Shown: positions 8,355 to 17,216 of the stretch, piece by piece | Position numbering within the stretch: the first letter of the stretch is position 1 | Layout: the number at the start of each line of letters is the position of its first letter | Assembly: GCA_937898685.1 (NCBI GenBank) | Contig: CALEJT010000033.1 | Coordinates: forward strand, 1-64,000 | Direction of reading: 5' to 3' | From: an uncultured Gammaproteobacteria bacterium | GTDB lineage: Bacteria > Pseudomonadota > Gammaproteobacteria > Pseudomonadales > Pseudohongiellaceae | Length of the DNA stretch: 64,000 bases | Notes under the pieces: generated by a model | Databases searched by the model: none | The model's input: only the letters and a program-made list of their open reading frames with translations | Told to the model about the DNA's origin: nothing | Translations under genes and position numbers: made by a program

Positions 8355-9599
8355 ATGAGCTTCGACACCCTGGCAAGTCATCTTCGACACACCTTCGTTC
8401 CACCGCCGCGCCTCTTGATGGGCCCGGGCCCGATCAACTGCGATCCGCGCGTGCTGCGCGCGATGTCATATCAACTGATCGGTCAATTCGACCCTTCGAT
8501 GACGCAGGCCATGAACGACACCATGGCGCTCTATCGCGAAGTGTTTCGCACGCGCAACGAGTGGACCATGTTGATCGACGGTACTTCACGCGCCGGCATC
8601 GAGGCCTGCCTGGTCTCTCTGCTCGCACCTGGCGACAAGGTGGTGGTGCCCGTGTTCGGCCGCTTCGGGCATCTGCTGGTGGAAATCGCCGAGCGCTGCG
8701 GCGCCGACGTGCACACCATCGACATCGAATGGGGCGAAGTGTGTGATCCCGCCTTGATCGAAGCGGCGATCGTCAAAGTGAATCCGAAACTGGTCGCCAT
8801 CGTGCAGGGCGATACGTCCACCACCATGTGTCAGCCGCTCGATGAGATCGGCCGCATCTGCAAGGAAAAGGGGGTGTTGCTCTACTGCGATGCCACCGCC
8901 TCGATCGGTGGCAATGATCTGCGCGCCGATGACTGGCATCTCAGTGCAGTCTCTGTTGGCTTGCAGAAGTGTCTGTCCGGTCCGCCCGGCAGCGCGCCCA
9001 TCACCTTGAACGAAGATGCGGTGGCCGTGATCCGGCAACGCCGTCACGTCGAAGCCGGCATCCGCACCGCCGAGCACAGTGCAGGCAGTGGTCAGCGCAT
9101 CGCGTCGAATTACTTCGACCTCGGCATGATCATGGACTACTGGGGCAAGGAGCGACTCAACCATCACACGGAAGCTGCCTCCATGTTGTTTGCCGCGCGT
9201 GAATGCGCGCGCATTCTGTTGCAGGAAGGTTTGGAGCAGGCGCACGAACGTCATCGTGTGAATGGCGCGGCGCTTGCCGCCGGACTCGAAGCGATGAACC
9301 TGAAGCTCTACGGCGATCAGCGCCATCGCATGCACAACGTCGTGGGTGTCTACATTCCCGAAGGTGTGCAGGGCGATGCCATTCGCGGTGCGCTGCTGCG
9401 TGATTTCGGCATCGAAATCGGTACGTCGTTCGGACCGCTCCACGGTCGCATCTGGCGCATCGGCTGCATGGGCTACAACGCGCGTAAGGATGCAGTACTC
9501 ACCACCTTGGCTTGCCTGGAACAGTGCTTGCTGCGGGCAGGGCACAAACTGAGCGCCGGTGCGGCATGCACCGCGGCGATGGCAGTCTATGAAGCTTAA
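8355..9599 (+). CDS. PucG/HpxJ-like (S)-ureidoglycine-glyoxylate aminotransferase
   Basis: Class V (fold type I) PLP aminotransferase of 414 residues from the ATG at 8355. An upstream in-frame GTG at 8343 would add four residues. Visible features are PPRLLMGPGPINCDPRV at the N-terminus, IDGTSRAGIEA (PLP phosphate region, about 74-84), Asp179 in YCDATAS and the Schiff-base Lys205 in VSVGLQKCLSGPP. PucG and HpxJ transfer the amino group of ureidoglycine, produced by allantoate amidohydrolase, to an oxoacid acceptor. The gene overlaps the following allantoate amidohydrolase gene by 11 bp, supporting consecutive reactions. Alanine-glyoxylate or serine-glyoxylate aminotransferase activity is the main alternative, but context favours purine breakdown. 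Confidence 0.85.
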   Translation: MSFDTLASHLRHTFVPPPRLLMGPGPINCDPRVLRAMSYQLIGQFDPSMTQAMNDTMALYREVFRTRNEWTMLIDGTSRAGIEACLVSLLAPGDKVVVPVFGRFGHLLVEIAERCGADVHTIDIEWGEVCDPALIEAAIVKVNPKLVAIVQGDTSTTMCQPLDEIGRICKEKGVLLYCDATASIGGNDLRADDWHLSAVSVGLQKCLSGPPGSAPITLNEDAVAVIRQRRHVEAGIRTAEHSAGSGQRIASNYFDLGMIMDYWGKERLNHHTEAASMLFAARECARILLQEGLEQAHERHRVNGAALAAGLEAMNLKLYGDQRHRMHNVVGVYIPEGVQGDAIRGALLRDFGIEIGTSFGPLHGRIWRIGCMGYNARKDAVLTTLACLEQCLLRAGHKLSAGAACTAAMAVYEA

Positions 9600-10875
9600 T
9601 GTGAGCAAGGACGGCGCTCGCTACGAGCGCGAAGCTGCGACCATCATGCAGCAGTGCGACAAGCTTGCCACCTTCTCGGCCACGCCGGGCAAGATCGATC
9701 GCCGCTATCTGACACCGGAGCACGCGCGCTGCAATCGACAGGTGGCGGAATGGTTCGAAGCGGGTGGTCTACGTACCTGGCAGGACGAAGCCGGCAATCT
9801 CTGCGGCAGCTTGCCAAGCGAAGAGCCGAATGCACCGACGCTCCTGATCGGCTCGCATCTCGACAGCGTGCCCGATGCCGGTAAATACGACGGCATCCTC
9901 GGTGTGCTGTTGCCCCTCGCGGCGTTGCGCATCCTGCAGCAAAAGGGTGAACGCTTTCCCTTCAACATCGACCTGATCGGCTTTGCCGATGAAGAAGGCA
10001 GTCGCTTCGGTACGACCTTGCTCGGCAGTCGCGCAGTGGCCGGCACCTGGAACGATGCTTGGTTCGAACTACGTGATGAAAACGGGGTGAGTTTGCGTCA
10101 GGCCCTAGTCGAATTCGGCTGCGATCCCAATGGCATGGCGAGTTGCAGTCGCGCCGACGATGACTTGCTCGCCTATCTCGAAGTACACATCGAACAAGGT
10201 CCGGTGCTCGAATCCGCCGCAGTGCCCGTTGGTGTGGTGACGGCAATCGCCGGTGCGCGTCGCTTCGTGCTCGAGATCGAAGGTCAGGCTGGCCATGCCG
10301 GCACCGTGCCGATGTGTCTGCGCAAAGATGCCCTTGTTGCCGCCGCACACGTGATTCAGCTGGTGGAAGTCGTGGCACGTAAGCATGGGGTGGTGGCAAC
10401 GGTGGGGCAGATCCATTGCGCACCGGGCGCACCGAACGTCGTCCCCGGTCATTGCCGGCTCTCACTCGACATCCGCTCCGGCGACGATGCGCTGCGCGAT
10501 CGCGCGCTCAACGAAATCCAGACCGAAACGGCCATCCTGCACACCGCAGGCTTCAGCACACGTTGGACGGAAACCCACAGCGCCAATGCGGTCGATTGCG
10601 CGCCGTGGATTCAGGATCTCTTTGGTGAGGCCATCGCCGAACTCGGTTACGAACGATTGTCGCTGCTCAGTGGCGCCGGTCACGACGCCATGAGTTTCAA
10701 GGGCATCTGCGACATCGGCATGTTGTTCGTGCGCTGCGAGGGTGGCATCAGTCACAACCCGGCCGAAGCTATCACGCAGGACGATGTGGCGGTGGCGCTG
10801 GAAACGTTCTGTCGCACGCTGCAGAACCTGCGCAAAGGTTTCGAGGAACGGCGCGGAGGTACCGCAGCGCTTTAG
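9589..10875 (+). CDS. allantoate amidohydrolase (AllC/HpxK, M20 family)
   Basis: A 428-residue cytoplasmic dinuclear-metal amidohydrolase of the hydantoinase/carbamoylase (M20) family. It hydrolyses allantoate to ureidoglycine, CO2 and ammonia. Metal-binding and catalytic motifs are present in order: GSHLDSVPDAGKYDGILGV, FADEEGSRFG, YLEVHIEQGPVLE, GQAGHAGTVPM, LSGAGHDAMSF and GGISHNPAE. I chose MKLNVSKDG at 9589, which overlaps the preceding gene by 11 bp; an in-frame start at 9559 would add ten residues. N-carbamoyl-amino-acid hydrolase is possible from sequence alone, but placement directly after a PucG-like enzyme and near PuuE argues for allantoate. A strong terminator follows at 10903-10940. 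Confidence 0.88.
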   Translation: MKLNVSKDGARYEREAATIMQQCDKLATFSATPGKIDRRYLTPEHARCNRQVAEWFEAGGLRTWQDEAGNLCGSLPSEEPNAPTLLIGSHLDSVPDAGKYDGILGVLLPLAALRILQQKGERFPFNIDLIGFADEEGSRFGTTLLGSRAVAGTWNDAWFELRDENGVSLRQALVEFGCDPNGMASCSRADDDLLAYLEVHIEQGPVLESAAVPVGVVTAIAGARRFVLEIEGQAGHAGTVPMCLRKDALVAAAHVIQLVEVVARKHGVVATVGQIHCAPGAPNVVPGHCRLSLDIRSGDDALRDRALNEIQTETAILHTAGFSTRWTETHSANAVDCAPWIQDLFGEAIAELGYERLSLLSGAGHDAMSFKGICDIGMLFVRCEGGISHNPAEAITQDDVAVALETFCRTLQNLRKGFEERRGGTAAL

Positions 10876-10902
10876 GTTTTGATGAAGGTAGTGTGGCGCT
10901 TT

Positions 10903-10940
10903 GACCCGGACCTGGTTGCACAGGCTCCGGGTCCTTTCTT
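10903..10940. terminator. bidirectional terminator between hpxK and rutR-like
   Basis: Stem GACCCGG..CCTG/CAGG..CCGGGTC around loop GTTGCA, followed by CTTTCTTTGTTT. It lies between convergent genes (allantoate amidohydrolase rightward, TetR regulator leftward). Confidence 0.85.
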
Positions 10941-10947
10941 TGTTTGG

Positions 10948-11643
10948 TTATTGGTTTGAAGCGTCGCGCGGCGGCACTTTCAGGCCGCAGCCCGTGAGGA
11001 TGAATTCGCTGAGGAAGTCGGCGATCTCGTCGATCATTTCGCGTTCGTATTCCGCTCGGTTCAGAATCGTCAGCACCTGCGTTTCGAAGTCGGCATAGTG
11101 CTGCGTGGCGGACCAGATCAGGAAGATCAGATAGACGGGGTCGAGCGGCTTCATCTGGCCATTGCGCACCCATTGCTCGATCACTGCCGCCTTGTTGCGC
11201 ACCCAGGTACGCATGTCGGTCTTCAGATAGGGCTTCAGATGCGGTGCGCCCTGGATCACTTCCATGGCGAAGAGTTTGGACAGCAGAGGGTGCGTGTATG
11301 AGAGCTCGACTTTCTTGCGGATGAAACGATCGAGCACTACGGCGGGATCGTCTTCCACTCGCACTTCATCGAAGTAGGTATTCCAAAGACGCGTGATGTT
11401 GTCGAGCAGAGCCAGATAGAGCTTTTCCTTGCTCTCGAAGTAGTAGTGGATGTTGGCCTTGGGAAGCGCGGCGCGGTCGGCAATCTTCTGAATGCTGGCG
11501 CCGGCGTAACCGAACTGGGCGAATTCCTTCTCTGCAGCGCTCAGGATGAGCTGGTAGTTGTGATCGCGAATCGCGCCGACCTTTTTCTTGGGGGCTTGGT
11601 CAGCTTCGCTGAGGGGGGCTCGTAAAGTCGCTTGTGTATTCAA
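10948..11643 (-). CDS. RutR-like TetR-family regulator
   Basis: TetR-family repressor with the RutR-type C-terminal domain. The N-terminal helix-turn-helix (FAQFGYAGASIQKIADRA, then KANIHYYFESKEKLYLALL) is followed by RutR landmarks such as LSKLFAMEVIQGAPHL and YLIFLIWSATQHYADFE. I prefer the TTG at 11643 (231 residues): CGGAG lies 7 bp upstream, whereas the ATG at 11688 has no Shine-Dalgarno and adds an atypical extension. E. coli RutR binds TTGACCANNTGGTCAA and releases on uracil or thymine. Similar palindromes occur at all three control regions of this purine cluster, so this protein is the obvious candidate controller. Its ligand may be a purine intermediate rather than a pyrimidine (inference). 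It is divergent from xdhA. Confidence 0.85.
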   Translation of the reverse strand: MNTQATLRAPLSEADQAPKKKVGAIRDHNYQLILSAAEKEFAQFGYAGASIQKIADRAALPKANIHYYFESKEKLYLALLDNITRLWNTYFDEVRVEDDPAVVLDRFIRKKVELSYTHPLLSKLFAMEVIQGAPHLKPYLKTDMRTWVRNKAAVIEQWVRNGQMKPLDPVYLIFLIWSATQHYADFETQVLTILNRAEYEREMIDEIADFLSEFILTGCGLKVPPRDASNQ

Positions 11644-11841
11644 CGCTATCTCCGAGTGTCCTTGAGCTTGTCCGGGAAAACACGGCATCCCGGCGTTTCT
11701 TGTTTTCAGATGGCCAAGGAGTATGCAAAAGAGAACGTATAGTCAGCAAGCGGAAAACTTGCTTCAAACTACGTAATTTTCGGTGAACCAACACGGTGCA
11801 GTGTGGGCAATTTCAGCGCGCCAAATAGGGGATGTGTGTTT

Positions 11842-11859
11842 ACTGGTCGTTTGGACAGT
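11842..11859. promoter_or_regulatory. RutR-box-like operator
   Basis: ACTGGTCGTTTGGACAGT has fully symmetric outer bases (ACTG...CAGT) and the 16-18 bp geometry of the other boxes. It lies between the divergent regulator and xdhA. Confidence 0.5.
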
Positions 11860-11961
11860 TTTGCATTTTGCCCTGGTCAGAAAAATGTCGTCCGAAAATG
11901 GCGAGTAAAATCAATTAGATATTGATGATTTTAAGCTTGCTGGTGGCTGTTTCATCAAAAA

Positions 11962-11979
11962 GCTGTCCGAGTGGTCTAC
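11962..11979. promoter_or_regulatory. RutR-box-like operator
   Basis: GCTGTCCGAGTGGTCTAC keeps the AG centre and the TGTCC/TGGTC arms. It lies 55 bp upstream of the xdhA start. Confidence 0.5.
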
Positions 11980-12033
11980 TTATTGCATTTCCTCGAGCAT
12001 CGTTAATCACTCGCAAGAAATTCAGTAGTAAAC

Positions 12034-13503
12034 GTGAAATTCATGCTCAATGGTCGGCTGCATACGCCGACAGCCTGCGACGGCAACCTCACCTTGCTCG
12101 ATTACATACGTAACGATGCCAAGCTCAAAGGAACCAAAGAAGGATGTGCCAGTGGCGACTGCGGTGCGTGCACCGTACTCGTGGCCACCAGCGCGGATGC
12201 GCCGCTGCGCGCCATCAATTCCTGTATCACGCCACTGGGCAATCTCAACAACGCCCATGTGTTCACCGTCGAAGCGTTGAGTGAAAGCGGTGCGCTGCAT
12301 CCCGCACAACGAGCGATGGTCGAGCATCATGGCTCGCAGTGTGGCTTCTGTACGCCGGGCATCGTGATGGCACTCACTGCGCTTTATCACAATAGCCAGA
12401 AGAGCGGTGTGGCGATCGAACGCGACGCGGTGACCGATGCGATCTCGGGCAACCTCTGCCGCTGCACCGGCTATCGTCCGATCATCGCAGCGGGACTGGC
12501 GATGTCGTCCTTGCCCGCCGCGACCACGCCGGTGGTCAAGGCTGTCGAGTTCACCAATGCTATTGCGAGTGGCTTGGACGCCGTGCTCGACGATGGTGAG
12601 CACAAGTATTTCCAGCCCACCACGGAAGCCGAACTGCAGGCACTCCTGGCCAAATGGCCAGATGCCGTGCTCGTCGCCGGTGGCACGGACCTCGGCCTCG
12701 AGCTGACGCAACGCTTCCGCCAGTACGCGGTGATCATCGGCCTCAATGCCATCGGCGAACTGAAGTACGTCGGTTGGCAGGATGAGTGGCTCGAGATCGG
12801 TGCCGCGCTGCCCTATACCGACTTCGAACACTTCATCGCGGCACATTCCACGCAGTGGCTGCATCTGCTGCATCGTCTCGGTTCGCGCCAGATCCGCAAC
12901 CAGGGCACCTTCGGCGGCAACGTCGCCAACGGCTCACCCATTGCCGATACGCCGCCGATCCTGTTGGCACTCGATGGCGAGGTGGAAATCACCGACAGCA
13001 CAGGTACTCGCACCTGGCATGCGCTGAGCGACTTCTACCTCGGCTATCGCAAGACCATTCTGCAACCCGGCCAGTATCTGAGCCGTTTCCGCATTCCGCG
13101 TGCCGCCTTTGCGCGCGCGCAACGCTTCTTCAAGTTGAGCAAACGTTTCGAGGACGACATCTCCACCGTGCTCGGCGCGTTCACGCTCGACCTGAGTGAA
13201 GGCAAGGTCACCGAAGTGCGTCTGGCCTTCGGTGGCGTTGCAGCCACTCCCGTACGTGCCTTGCGCACCGAAGCAACATTGCTGGGCCAGGATCTGAGCG
13301 AAGCCAGCATAGCCGCGGCATGCAAGGTGCTCGCCGAGGAACTCACGCCGATCAGCGACGTGCGCGCCAGCAAGGACTATCGCAGCGCCGGCGCCTGCAA
13401 CCTCTTGCGCCGTGCGCTGGTGGAACTGCGCGATGGCGTGGATCTGGACGTGCATCACTACTCATCCGGCAACGAGGCGGCCTTGTATGCGCAAGCTGAT
13501 TGA
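12034..13503 (+). CDS. xanthine dehydrogenase small subunit (2Fe-2S/FAD)
   Basis: XdhA, 489 residues. It carries two [2Fe-2S] clusters and FAD of xanthine dehydrogenase, which oxidises hypoxanthine and xanthine to urate. The first cluster uses C38, C43, C46 and C64; the second uses C103, C106, C142 and C144 (SQCGFCTPG, LCRCTGYRP). The FAD domain shows LVAGGTDLGLE and FGGNVANGSPIADTPP. The start is GTG (MKFMLNGRLH), which fits the family N-terminus. A weak ribosome site suggests that expression depends on the promoter. It overlaps xdhB by 17 bp and heads the xdhABC-uraD-hiuH-guaD-puuD operon under the RutR-like boxes. Confidence 0.95.
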   Translation: MKFMLNGRLHTPTACDGNLTLLDYIRNDAKLKGTKEGCASGDCGACTVLVATSADAPLRAINSCITPLGNLNNAHVFTVEALSESGALHPAQRAMVEHHGSQCGFCTPGIVMALTALYHNSQKSGVAIERDAVTDAISGNLCRCTGYRPIIAAGLAMSSLPAATTPVVKAVEFTNAIASGLDAVLDDGEHKYFQPTTEAELQALLAKWPDAVLVAGGTDLGLELTQRFRQYAVIIGLNAIGELKYVGWQDEWLEIGAALPYTDFEHFIAAHSTQWLHLLHRLGSRQIRNQGTFGGNVANGSPIADTPPILLALDGEVEITDSTGTRTWHALSDFYLGYRKTILQPGQYLSRFRIPRAAFARAQRFFKLSKRFEDDISTVLGAFTLDLSEGKVTEVRLAFGGVAATPVRALRTEATLLGQDLSEASIAAACKVLAEELTPISDVRASKDYRSAGACNLLRRALVELRDGVDLDVHHYSSGNEAALYAQAD

Positions 13504-15826
13504 TACCCCCGCCGCGCTGAGCGGCTCTGTGCGCCAGGCAGGCGCTCATCTGAAACACGATTCCGCCGAACGTCATGTCTGCGGCACTGCGCTCTATGTC
13601 GACGACATGCCGCTGCGCGAAGGACATCTGCATGTGGCGATCGGTCTTTCGCCCGTCGCACGCGGCACCATCAAACACATCGATCTTTCCGCAGTGCGCA
13701 GCGCGCCCGGCGTGGTCGATGCCGTGGTGCAGGCCGACATTCCCGGCAAGGTCGACATCGCTCCGGTCTTCACCGGTGATCCCTTGCTCGCAGGGGCCGA
13801 ACTTCTCTTCGCTGGTCAGGCCATGTTCGCGGTGGCGGCCGAGAGCTTCGTCGAGGCACAGCGTGCAGTAGCCCTGGCACAGGTGGAAATCGAAGAATCA
13901 CAGCAACGCCGCACGCTCGCGGCCTCCATCGCCGCCGAAGATCTGGTGGCGCCGCCGCATCTGGTGCAGCGTGGCGACGTCGACGGTGCGCTGGAACGAG
14001 CGGTGCATCGCCTGAGCGGCAGCATCGACATCGGTGGCCAGGAACATTTCTATCTCGAAGGGCAGATCGCAGATGCGGTGCCGACCGAAGAAGGTGGCGT
14101 CATCATCTACAGCTCCAGTCAGCATCCCGGTGAACTGCAGAAGCTCGCCGCGCAGGTGTTGGGTTTGCCGATGCATCTCGTGATCGTCGAAGTGCGCCGC
14201 ATGGGTGGGGGCTTCGGTGGCAAGGAAAGTCAGGCAGCGATGCCGGCCTGCATGGCAGCACTCTTCGCCCATCGCACCAAACGTCCCGTACGCTGCCGCT
14301 TGCCGCGCAAGGACGACATGAAGCTGACGGGCAAACGTCATCCCTTCCATTGCGCCTATGAAGCTGCCTTCGACGACGAGGGCCTGGTGAGTGCAGCGAA
14401 ATTCGTACTCGCCGGTGACTGCGGTTATAGCGCCGATCTGTCGATGGGCATCGTCGATCGTGCCGTGATGCACGTCGACAATGCTTACTACCTGTCGAGC
14501 GCCAGCATCAAGGGCTTGCCGTGCCGCACCGACACCGTTTCGCATACGGCCTTCCGCGGCTTCGGTGGCCCGCAGGGCATGCTCACGATCGAAGCCATGC
14601 TCGACGACATCGCCCGTGCGGTGGGCAAGGATCCACTCGACGTGCGTCTGCTCAATCTCTATCGCCCGGGGCGTGAGCTGACTCCCTACGATCAGCGCAT
14701 CGAGGATCATGTGTTGCCGGAACTGATGTTCGAGCTCGAACGGCGCAGCGACTATCGCGCCCGTCGCGCCGCGATCACCGAGTTCAACAAGAACTCGCCC
14801 CACATTCGCAAGGGGCTCGCGCTGACGCCGGTGAAGTTCGGTATTTCCTTCACCACCACGCATCTCAACCAGGCTGGCGCACTCGTCAGCATCTACACCG
14901 ACGGCAGCATCCATCTCAACCACGGTGGTACCGAGATGGGACAGGGCCTCTTCATCAAGGTGGCGCAGGTGGTGGCGACCGCGTTTGGAGTCGACATTTC
15001 CCGCGTGATGATGAGCGCGACGCGTACCGACAAGGTGCCGAATGCCTCGCCCACCGCTGCATCCTCCGGCGCCGACCTCAACGGCATGGCCGCACTCGAT
15101 GCCTGCGAAAAGATCAAGGCGGGTCTGATCGAGTTCGCCTGCCGCGAATTCCAGTGCCAGCCCGAAGAAGTGATCTTTGCCGATGAACAGGTAAGAGCTG
15201 GCAAGAAGATTCTGGGCTTCACCGACTTCATCAAGCTTGCCTATCTCAACCGCGTGCCGCTGTTTTCGAGTGGCTTCTATCGCACGCCGAAGATCTGGTA
15301 CGACCGCGCCCAGGGTCGTGGTCGCCCCTTCCTTTACTTCGCGCATGGCGCAGCTTGCGCCGAAGTCACCGTCAGTGCGCTCACCGGTGAATATCGTGTC
15401 GATCGTGTCGACGTACTGCACGACGTCGGTAAGTCGCTCAATCCCGCGATCGACATCGGTCAGATCGAAGGTGGTTTCATCCAGGGCATGGGTTGGCTGA
15501 CCAGTGAAGAATTGCTGTGGAACGACAAGGGCGAGCTGATCTCCAACAGCCCTGCCAACTACAAGATTCCAACGGCCGCGGATCTGCCGCGTGAATTCAA
15601 CGTGGCCTTGTTCGAGCGTGCGCCGGGTGAAGCCAGCGTCTACCGCTCCAAGGCCGTGGGCGAGCCGCCCTTGATGCTCGCCATCTCCGTCTGGTGTGCG
15701 CTGCGTGATGCCGCCGCCAGCTTTGCCGATTACCGTTTCAGTCCGCCGCTGCGTGCGCCCGCCACACCGGAGCAGGTGTATTGGGCCGTATGCCGCGCGC
15801 GCGAATTCGCCGCACGGGAGGCCTAG
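13487..15826 (+). CDS. xanthine dehydrogenase large (molybdopterin) subunit
   Basis: XdhB, 779 residues, binding the molybdenum cofactor and substrate. Moco-contact motifs are visible: RRMGGGFGGKESQ, THTAFRGFGGPQG-type sequence (VSHTAFRGFGGPQG) and NHGGTEMGQGLF. The catalytic glutamate is in KAVGEPPLML near the C-terminus. The ATG at 13487 lies inside the end of xdhA (17-bp overlap); longer upstream starts would run deep into xdhA and are unlikely. It is followed 2 bp later by xdhC, the Moco-insertion chaperone. Confidence 0.95.
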   Translation: MRKLIDTPAALSGSVRQAGAHLKHDSAERHVCGTALYVDDMPLREGHLHVAIGLSPVARGTIKHIDLSAVRSAPGVVDAVVQADIPGKVDIAPVFTGDPLLAGAELLFAGQAMFAVAAESFVEAQRAVALAQVEIEESQQRRTLAASIAAEDLVAPPHLVQRGDVDGALERAVHRLSGSIDIGGQEHFYLEGQIADAVPTEEGGVIIYSSSQHPGELQKLAAQVLGLPMHLVIVEVRRMGGGFGGKESQAAMPACMAALFAHRTKRPVRCRLPRKDDMKLTGKRHPFHCAYEAAFDDEGLVSAAKFVLAGDCGYSADLSMGIVDRAVMHVDNAYYLSSASIKGLPCRTDTVSHTAFRGFGGPQGMLTIEAMLDDIARAVGKDPLDVRLLNLYRPGRELTPYDQRIEDHVLPELMFELERRSDYRARRAAITEFNKNSPHIRKGLALTPVKFGISFTTTHLNQAGALVSIYTDGSIHLNHGGTEMGQGLFIKVAQVVATAFGVDISRVMMSATRTDKVPNASPTAASSGADLNGMAALDACEKIKAGLIEFACREFQCQPEEVIFADEQVRAGKKILGFTDFIKLAYLNRVPLFSSGFYRTPKIWYDRAQGRGRPFLYFAHGAACAEVTVSALTGEYRVDRVDVLHDVGKSLNPAIDIGQIEGGFIQGMGWLTSEELLWNDKGELISNSPANYKIPTAADLPREFNVALFERAPGEASVYRSKAVGEPPLMLAISVWCALRDAAASFADYRFSPPLRAPATPEQVYWAVCRAREFAAREA

Positions 15827-15828
15827 CC

Positions 15829-16689
15829 ATGGTTGCAGTGTCCGACGATTGGGCCAAGGCGCTGGTAAGTTGCCGGCAGCGTGGGGAAGCACACGCGCTG
15901 GCGACCGTGATCGCCACCAGTGGTTCCACGCCACGCGCCGCCGGCAGCAAGATGCTGGTGACCGCATCGACCAGCGTGGCCTCGATCGGTGGCGGTGGTC
16001 TCGAACACCTCGTCATCGCCCGCGCCCGTGAACTGCTCGCGAGCGGCCAGGATTGTCAGGAACTGAAACAATTTGCGCTCGGTGCCGCAGCGCAGCAGTG
16101 CTGTGGCGGTAGCATGACGGTGCTGCTCGAATGCTACGCCGCGCAGGAACCGCAGCTCGTGATCTTCGGTGCCGGTCATGTGGCACAGGCCTTGCTGACC
16201 ATCACCACGCGTTTGCCGATGCGCACCACGGTGGTCGATTCGCGCGCCGAGCTGCTCGATGCCTTGCCGAAGGCCGACAAACTCAGTCCGGTGTTGGCGC
16301 CCGATCCGCTCGCCGTGTGCGAGAGCCTGCCGGACAACGGTTTGATCCTGATCATGACGCACGAACATCAGCTCGATTACGAACTCGTGAAGACCCTCTT
16401 GAACGATTGGCGCTGGAGTCTGTTGGGCATGATCGGTTCCGAAACCAAGGCCCACCGTTTCCGCATGCGGTTGCGCAACGATGGCCTGAACGAAGAAGAA
16501 ATCGCCCGCATGCAGAGCCCGATCGGCCTGCCGGGACTCAAAGGCAAGCTGCCGATGGAAGTGGCGGTGTCGGTGGCGGCCGGACTCATGCAGCATCTGC
16601 AGGCCAACGCGCAGCCGACGACGGCCGGTTCCGATTGGCGCGAAATGAAACAGCGCATGCGCGAGCTGCGCTTGGCACGAGGAGCTTGA
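15829..16689 (+). CDS. XdhC, molybdenum-cofactor sulfuration/insertion chaperone
   Basis: A 286-residue cytoplasmic chaperone that binds the molybdenum cofactor, protects its sulfurated form and delivers it to XdhB. The N-terminal XdhC/CoxI domain includes VIATSGSTPRAAGSKMLV. The Rossmann-like C-terminal domain starts VIFGAGHVAQAL and contains THEHQLDYELV and LLGMIGSETKAHRF. GGAGG precedes the ATG at 15829. It lies between xdhB (2-bp gap) and uraD (1-bp gap). Confidence 0.94.
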   Translation: MVAVSDDWAKALVSCRQRGEAHALATVIATSGSTPRAAGSKMLVTASTSVASIGGGGLEHLVIARARELLASGQDCQELKQFALGAAAQQCCGGSMTVLLECYAAQEPQLVIFGAGHVAQALLTITTRLPMRTTVVDSRAELLDALPKADKLSPVLAPDPLAVCESLPDNGLILIMTHEHQLDYELVKTLLNDWRWSLLGMIGSETKAHRFRMRLRNDGLNEEEIARMQSPIGLPGLKGKLPMEVAVSVAAGLMQHLQANAQPTTAGSDWREMKQRMRELRLARGA

Positions 16690-16690
16690 A

Positions 16691-17215
16691 GTGGACCTGA
16701 GCGTATTCAATTCACTGCCGGAAGATGAGGCCTTGGCGCAGATGCTGGGCTGCTGTCACTGCTTTCGCTGGGCAGCGCGCATGGTTGCCGGGCGTCCCTA
16801 TGCCGATCTCGAATCTTTGCTGCAGGCCGCGGAAGACAGCTGGGCGCGCGTGGGCGAGGCCGACTATCTCGAAGCCTTCAGCGCGCACGCGCGCATCGGT
16901 GACATCGAAAAACTGCGCAATCGTTTCTCGCGCGCACATGCCGAACAGGGGCAGGTGTTGGCCGCAAGTGAAGAAGTGCTGCAGCAGCTCTTCAAGCTCA
17001 ATCAGGAATACGAGAAGAAGCACGGCTTCATCTTCATCGTGTGTGCCACCGGCAAATCCGCCAGTGAGATGCTGCGCATCCTGCAATTGCGTCTGCCGCT
17101 GAGCCGCGATCAGGAACTGGAGAACGCGGCGCAGGAACAAGCGAAGATCACCGCCATTCGGCTGCGCGCCCTGTTTGCGCCGGCGCGTGTCCGCATTCAT
17201 GAAGGAGCCGCCTGA
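16691..17215 (+). CDS. OHCU decarboxylase UraD
   Basis: 2-oxo-4-hydroxy-4-carboxy-5-ureidoimidazoline decarboxylase, 174 residues. It converts OHCU stereospecifically to (S)-allantoin. The family pattern is visible: an all-helical protein with FSAHARIGDIEKLR (substrate-site HxRIG motif), a helix with EEVLQQLFKLNQEYEKKHGF, and FIVCATGKSASEML. The GTG start is preceded by GAGGAG at the end of xdhC. It sits directly before the HIU-hydrolase gene, and the two catalyse consecutive steps after urate oxidation. Confidence 0.93.
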   Translation: MDLSVFNSLPEDEALAQMLGCCHCFRWAARMVAGRPYADLESLLQAAEDSWARVGEADYLEAFSAHARIGDIEKLRNRFSRAHAEQGQVLAASEEVLQQLFKLNQEYEKKHGFIFIVCATGKSASEMLRILQLRLPLSRDQELENAAQEQAKITAIRLRALFAPARVRIHEGAA

Positions 17216-17216
17216 G

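Larger units (their letters stand above)
11644..12033. promoter_or_regulatory. divergent control region rutR-like / xdhA
   Basis: No gene. This 390-bp, unusually AT-rich gap carries two RutR-box-like palindromes and the decamer CCAAATAGGG (11821-11830) followed by GATGTGTG. The same decamer plus ATGTGTG occurs at 4571-4592 in the puuE/NUP control region, suggesting a second shared regulator site. Confidence 0.6.

Noticed and set aside
11871..11895. CCTGGTCAG near the xdhA boxes as another RutR box
   Set aside because: Single half-site without a partner at the right spacing.
13898..15967. 689-codon minus-strand frame opposite xdhB
   Set aside because: Same codon-register effect in a GC-rich gene; xdhB is unmistakable.
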